From assembly GCA_036897625.1 (NCBI GenBank), contig JAYMTA010001081.1, forward strand, positions 1-21,906: 21,906 nt of DNA. The letters run 5' to 3'. The notes under the pieces are model-generated. The model ran no database searches and was not told the origin of the DNA. It saw nothing but the letters and a program-made list of their open reading frames with translations. This DNA is from Pelargonium cotyledonis (Eukaryota; Streptophyta; Magnoliopsida; Geraniales; Geraniaceae). The position numbers and the translations under genes are program-made. Of this stretch, positions 18,551-21,906 are shown piece after piece (position 1 is the first letter of the stretch; each line of letters begins with the position of its first letter).

Positions 18551-20718
18551 ATAGCTTCATATTTTTAACTATGTTTTGATTTTCACCATTGTTTTTACAA
18601 AGCAGATCCAGATGCAGAAGTGATAGCTATGTCTCCAAAGTCGCTAATGGCGACCAACAGGTTCCTATGTGAGATATGCAACAAGGGTTTTCAAAGGGAC
18701 CAGAACTTGCAGCTGCACAGGAGAGGTCACAATCTTCCATGGAAGCTGAAGCAGAGAACGAGCAAGGAGATCCAGAAGAAGGTCTATATCTGCCCGGAGA
18801 AGACCTGCGTGCACCACGAACCGTCCCGGGCGCTCGGAGACCTGACCGGAATCAAGAAGCATTTCAGCAGAAAGCACGGCGAGAAGAAGTGGAAGTGCGA
18901 GAAATGCTCCAAGAGATATGCGGTTCAGTCGGATTGGAAGGCTCACGGAAAAGTTTGTGGCACAAAAGAGTATAGATGTGATTGTGGAACACTCTTCTCC
19001 AGGTAACATACAAAAGTTCTATACACTATTTGATTATTGCTTTTACTCATTATCGATATCAAATTCACTACTCGTTTCAAATATAGGACACAGATTAACA
19101 ATACGTGCACTCTCATTAGATATGTTTTTTATGTATGTTTCGGCACACAACTTAAATATATGGTAAGAAAGTAATTCAACTAAAAGTTTAAATTGATAGT
19201 TGAAACGCACAAATTAAATACACAAACATAGATCTAATATATGAGAACCTGGAACTTAGGTGCACAAACTAATGTCGCCAACGGTTTTATTGTTACACTA
19301 CCTTAATTATCATTGAGGGACGACTTTTCTTAGCAAAAACTTTTAACTATTAACCACAAATTTTTAGTTCGCATAAAAAAAACTCATCATTAGTTTATGT
19401 AAAAGGTAGGTGTTAGAACTAAATATACAAATAGTAGTCAAGAAACCCAATTAAAATTTGTTTAGGTGCACATAACATGGTAAATATTCAGTGCATGCAT
19501 AATAGATTCATTAGATTGTTAGCTAGAATGAGATTGACCGATTGATATTACACTCTCATAATTATATTTTTGATTCTTCAAATGTCTAATAACAAAAATT
19601 CCATGCACATGTACAACAAAAAAAAGTTTGAATATTAGTAATTGACGAGCTAGGAGTCCATAACATATTCATATTAGATATAATTACGATCTAAAATATA
19701 CTATGCAGGTGAAATTTTAACTTTTATATGCTTGTCCGAAAATAAATGCTCACGTGTGCACTTTCATGGTGATTTTAATTAATTATTCAATCATTATATA
19801 TACTCGAAAATATTATTCATATTCCACCAAAATTTAATTATTGTCTGCACAAATTAATCAATCAGGAAAGATAGTTTCATCACTCACAGGGCCATCTGTG
19901 ACGCATTGGCCGAACAAAGCGCTCGATTCACTTCACTTCCCACCGCAAATCCAATCTTCCGAAACAATTTGATCTCCGCCGCTCAGGCAACCGCCCCCGC
20001 CCCCCCCTCCCGCCCACAATGCCCCGGGGGAGAGGAGCAAAAGCCAATGAGGCAGCTACCAATGTGTCTTGACTACACCAACAACTCGACGTTCTTGTCG
20101 CCGGAAATGGTGCAGTCGGGTACGGCGAGCATGTTCGCCGGTGCCACGTCATCTTCGATGCAGTGGCAGCTCAGTAACAAGTTCTCAGCAGAAAACGCCA
20201 CATCACGAGGGCTTATGAAACAAGAGATTCATGAAGATTTGTCGGAAACTACAACAACAGCAACAACTTGTCTGTATCCGAACAGTCACGTGAGTCATCA
20301 ACAAGCGCACATGTCAGCTACTGCGCTGCTGCAGAGAGCAGCTCAGATGGGGTTCACTACGAGCTGCAACGACTCATCTCCACCGTTGATCAGTATCAAC
20401 GGTGGATCGTACGGGTTGAGGAGTAGCGCCAACGGTTCCGATTTTACGGTGAGGCAACAGAGAAGCGAAGCTGACGAGTTGAACGATTTGATGAACTCTA
20501 CATCGAGAGCGTCTGATCGTGATCATGGGTGGTCGGCGTCTGTGATGATGAATCTGGACCGTCTGATGGAAACAGGGAACAACAAGGCAGTTGATGATCA
20601 TAGCTTGACTAGAGATTTTCTTGGTGTAGGAGGTGATGGTGATGACGAAGAAGAACAAGCAAGTAGGTTATTGTTTCAGGTCAAGTTTGGTAGCTCCATG
20701 AACCCATTTATGTCGTGA
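18347..20718 (+). CDS. INDETERMINATE DOMAIN (IDD) C2H2 zinc-finger transcription factor
   Basis: Three exons, 18347-18485, 18606-19002 and 19866-20718, give 462 aa. The first of two adjacent ATGs is used as start. After the nuclear signal KRKR (37-40) the conserved ID domain carries four fingers: C68/C71/H84/H88; C109/C114/H132/H137; the C2HC fingers C144/C147/H160/C164 and C171/C173/H186/C190. The linkers RRGHNLPWKLKQR and SRALGDLTGIKKH are family hallmarks. The C-terminal motifs MSATALLQRAAQMG (328-341) and LTRDFLGV (426-433) are typical of IDDs that interact with GRAS/DELLA proteins. An acidic GDDEEE patch (about 437-442) follows. IDDs act in the nucleus in root patterning, gibberellin response, sugar metabolism or flowering, depending on the member. 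Intron 1 has a GC donor and a NAGNAG acceptor; intron 2 is 863 bases. Which IDD this is remains open. Confidence 0.95.
18486..18605 (+). other. GC-AG intron 1 of the IDD gene with tandem donor and NAGNAG acceptor
   Basis: The join ACA CCA G | gcaagt ... aagcag | AT CCA GAT restores GTPDPDAEV, conserved in IDD proteins. No GT donor gives this frame with the available acceptors. A GT lies 4 bases downstream (18490); its use would frameshift and stop at about 18669-18671, before the first finger. The acceptor is aagcag: splicing at the first AG (18602) would insert one alanine codon. The intron also holds (TA)15. Confidence 0.8.
18515..18544. repeat. (TA)15 microsatellite in IDD intron 1
   Basis: Thirty bases of pure TA preceded by tacata units, inside the 120-base GC-AG intron. 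Length variation here would change intron size directly. Confidence 0.9.
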
Positions 20719-21085
20719 CACGACGCTACACAAAATTACGTCGTTTTCGAGCTGGGCATACAAAACGTGCACACACGATTAATCAGTTGTGTGGTATGCA
20801 ATCAAATATATGTACTCAAGTTCTCTTATAACTATACGTGTAGCAATAGTTTCTCCAATAATTTTTTTTTGAAGTATTGCATATATTATTGAATTGACAT
20901 ATAATGGCTATTGGTTTTGTCACGTGACCTCAAATTAATAAAGTTATTCGATCCAGCAATAACCTCATGTTCTTAAAATCATGCAAAAGAAGAAAAATAA
21001 TAGTAGTGTGAAAACTGAGCAACCCGTGACTACATGTGTCCCACATTCCTGATTTCTTTGATTTTGTTTGGCAAAGAGAAATGGA
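20719..21085. other. IDD 3' UTR and downstream non-coding DNA
   Basis: Contains the AATAAA at 20937-20942 and AT-rich sequence, with a CACGTG at about 20921. No further gene. Confidence 0.5.
20937..20942 (+). terminator. Candidate polyadenylation signal of the IDD gene
   Basis: AATAAA 219 bases after the stop codon, the first full match in the 3' region, implying a 3' UTR of about 240 bases. Confidence 0.45.
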
Positions 21086-21296
21086 TACAAACGATGATTT
21101 TTTGTTTTTTTGCCCATATGGTTCACCGCCTCGACTATATCAGTATCCGACCCGGGTGGCGCATCTAGCAATGGTAGGTGAGTCTCTCAGCGGGCCGGGT
21201 TTTCTGCGTACACAAGATTTTGAATCTGAGACCTTGCTTAAGTAAGCGGTAGCAAGCCGCTGACCACTTACACCAACCCACGTTGGTACAAACGAT
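21086..21296 (-). mobile_element. tRNA-derived SINE with perfect target duplication
   Basis: The decamer tacaaacgat flanks the element on both sides (21086-21095 and 21287-21296). Read on the minus strand, the 191-bp body (21286-21096) starts CCAACGTGGGTTGGTG, has an A-box-like TTGGTGTAAGTGG, a B-box-like GGTCTCAGATTCAAAATC about 40 bases later, and ends in the A-rich tail caaaaaaacaaaaaatc. Polymerase III boxes, an A-rich tail and a perfect duplication together define a SINE. The intact duplication implies a fairly recent insertion. Confidence 0.85.
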
Positions 21297-21636
21297 TATT
21301 CTAATATGTTGATACTTTATACATTTTACATATAAAGGTAATTAAATAATTTCATTTTGAAAATAAATTGTCCTTCAAGATTTATCAATCAATCTTTAGA
21401 ACTTAGAAGTGGCAATTCAATTTTCGGATAAAAAACAATGACTCAAATTCAATCTCAAAATAAGTTTAAACCCACTCGATCGACTATGTTGGAAAGACTT
21501 TTTATGTGTAAAATATTCAAAATTGCTTGATAGATACAATTTTACTTCAACATAAATCTGACCAAAATTTAGTTTGTTCTAATTTATTATCTAAAAAATA
21601 AAAAGACCTTCTGATGTCCTACATATGAATATTAAA
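21297..21636. other. Non-coding AT-rich stretch
   Basis: Nothing recognised apart from the SINE target duplication at its left edge. Confidence 0.5.
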
Positions 21637-21906
21637 TTTTTTTTTTTGAACGGAAAAAACTTGTGATATTTCAAGAAAGATAAATACAATAGGGTGATAA
21701 AGAGAAGACTAAAACAAGCGATAACCATGCGCATAAAGTAAATCCAAAGTCTAACCAAACTAATCTGAGACTAAAAAGATAAAACTTCTCTCTAGGATAC
21801 CCTATCAACCTAGAATCTTTCAAAAACATAAAAAACTATTCAAACTCCGCGATTGAAGATGGGGCCTCGACACGACCTATCCCCGACAAGATCTCGGATT
21901 AAAACC
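21637..21906 (-). mobile_element. Possible 3' end of a LINE-type retroelement, cut by the window edge
   Basis: On the minus strand the sequence becomes less AT-rich away from 21650 and ends in CCGTTC followed by an 11-base A tail (21647-21637). That layout is common for plant non-LTR retroelement 3' ends. No reverse-transcriptase frame is visible in the 250 bases available, so the call is weak. Confidence 0.3.

Noticed and set aside
18665..19009. Minus-strand 114-codon frame over the IDD zinc fingers
   Set aside because: Shadow of IDD exon 2, with no independent similarity. The 99-codon plus-strand frame at 18676 is rejected for the same reason.
19928..20658. Minus-strand frames over IDD exon 3
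   Set aside because: Antisense shadows of a coding exon; no recognisable domain.
1..21906. CRISPR arrays, bacterial operons, rRNA or tRNA genes
   Set aside because: No regularly spaced repeats, Shine-Dalgarno-led gene clusters or full tRNA cloverleaf was seen; the only tRNA-like signal belongs to the SINE.

Overview
The window is AT-rich nuclear DNA of a flowering plant, most likely a eudicot. The evidence is three intron-containing genes of plant-specific families (SYP7 syntaxin, NAC, INDETERMINATE-DOMAIN zinc finger), a miR172 precursor, and a dense set of plant-type transposon relics. No bacterial, organellar or viral gene is visible. I cannot name the species.

Layout. Positions 1-3900 hold no convincing protein gene, only a SINE-like repeat (256-432) and a GC-rich cryptic island (about 1255-1523). 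At 3924-4267 lies a MIR172 locus: CCAAT, G-box and TATA signals, then a foldback with miR172 on its 3' arm. The first ATG after the TATA opens a 38-codon small ORF that runs into the miR172* arm. From 5988 to 9762 mobile elements are stacked: a CACTA-type MITE, a 1.37-kb long-TIR MULE-like element, a 747-bp minus-oriented Helitron-like element, a perfect 18-bp hairpin and a 250-bp hAT-type MITE. They end just before the Site II-rich promoter of a nine-exon SYP71-like Qc-SNARE gene (10069-12498, +; 265 aa). A three-exon NAC transcription factor (14281-13062, -; 332 aa) converges on it tail to tail. A second hAT-type MITE lies about 0.5 kb upstream of the NAC gene. After about 3 kb of non-coding DNA comes a three-exon IDD zinc-finger gene (18347-20718, +; 462 aa), and then a tRNA-derived SINE with a perfect 10-bp target duplication (21086-21296).

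How the parts relate. The genes form no operon or shared pathway. miR172 silences AP2-like developmental regulators, NAC and IDD proteins are nuclear transcription factors, and the SNARE acts in membrane fusion. What they share structurally is splicing. One SNARE intron and one IDD intron can be joined in frame only with a GC donor, and in both a GT donor lies exactly 4 nt downstream whose use would frameshift the protein. I see no new enzyme or defence system. The best candidates for something undescribed are the small ORF on the miR172 transcript, the paired GC/GT donors and the overlapping upstream ORF of the SNARE gene. Exon joins were worked out by hand from splice sites and family similarity; no transcript data were available.
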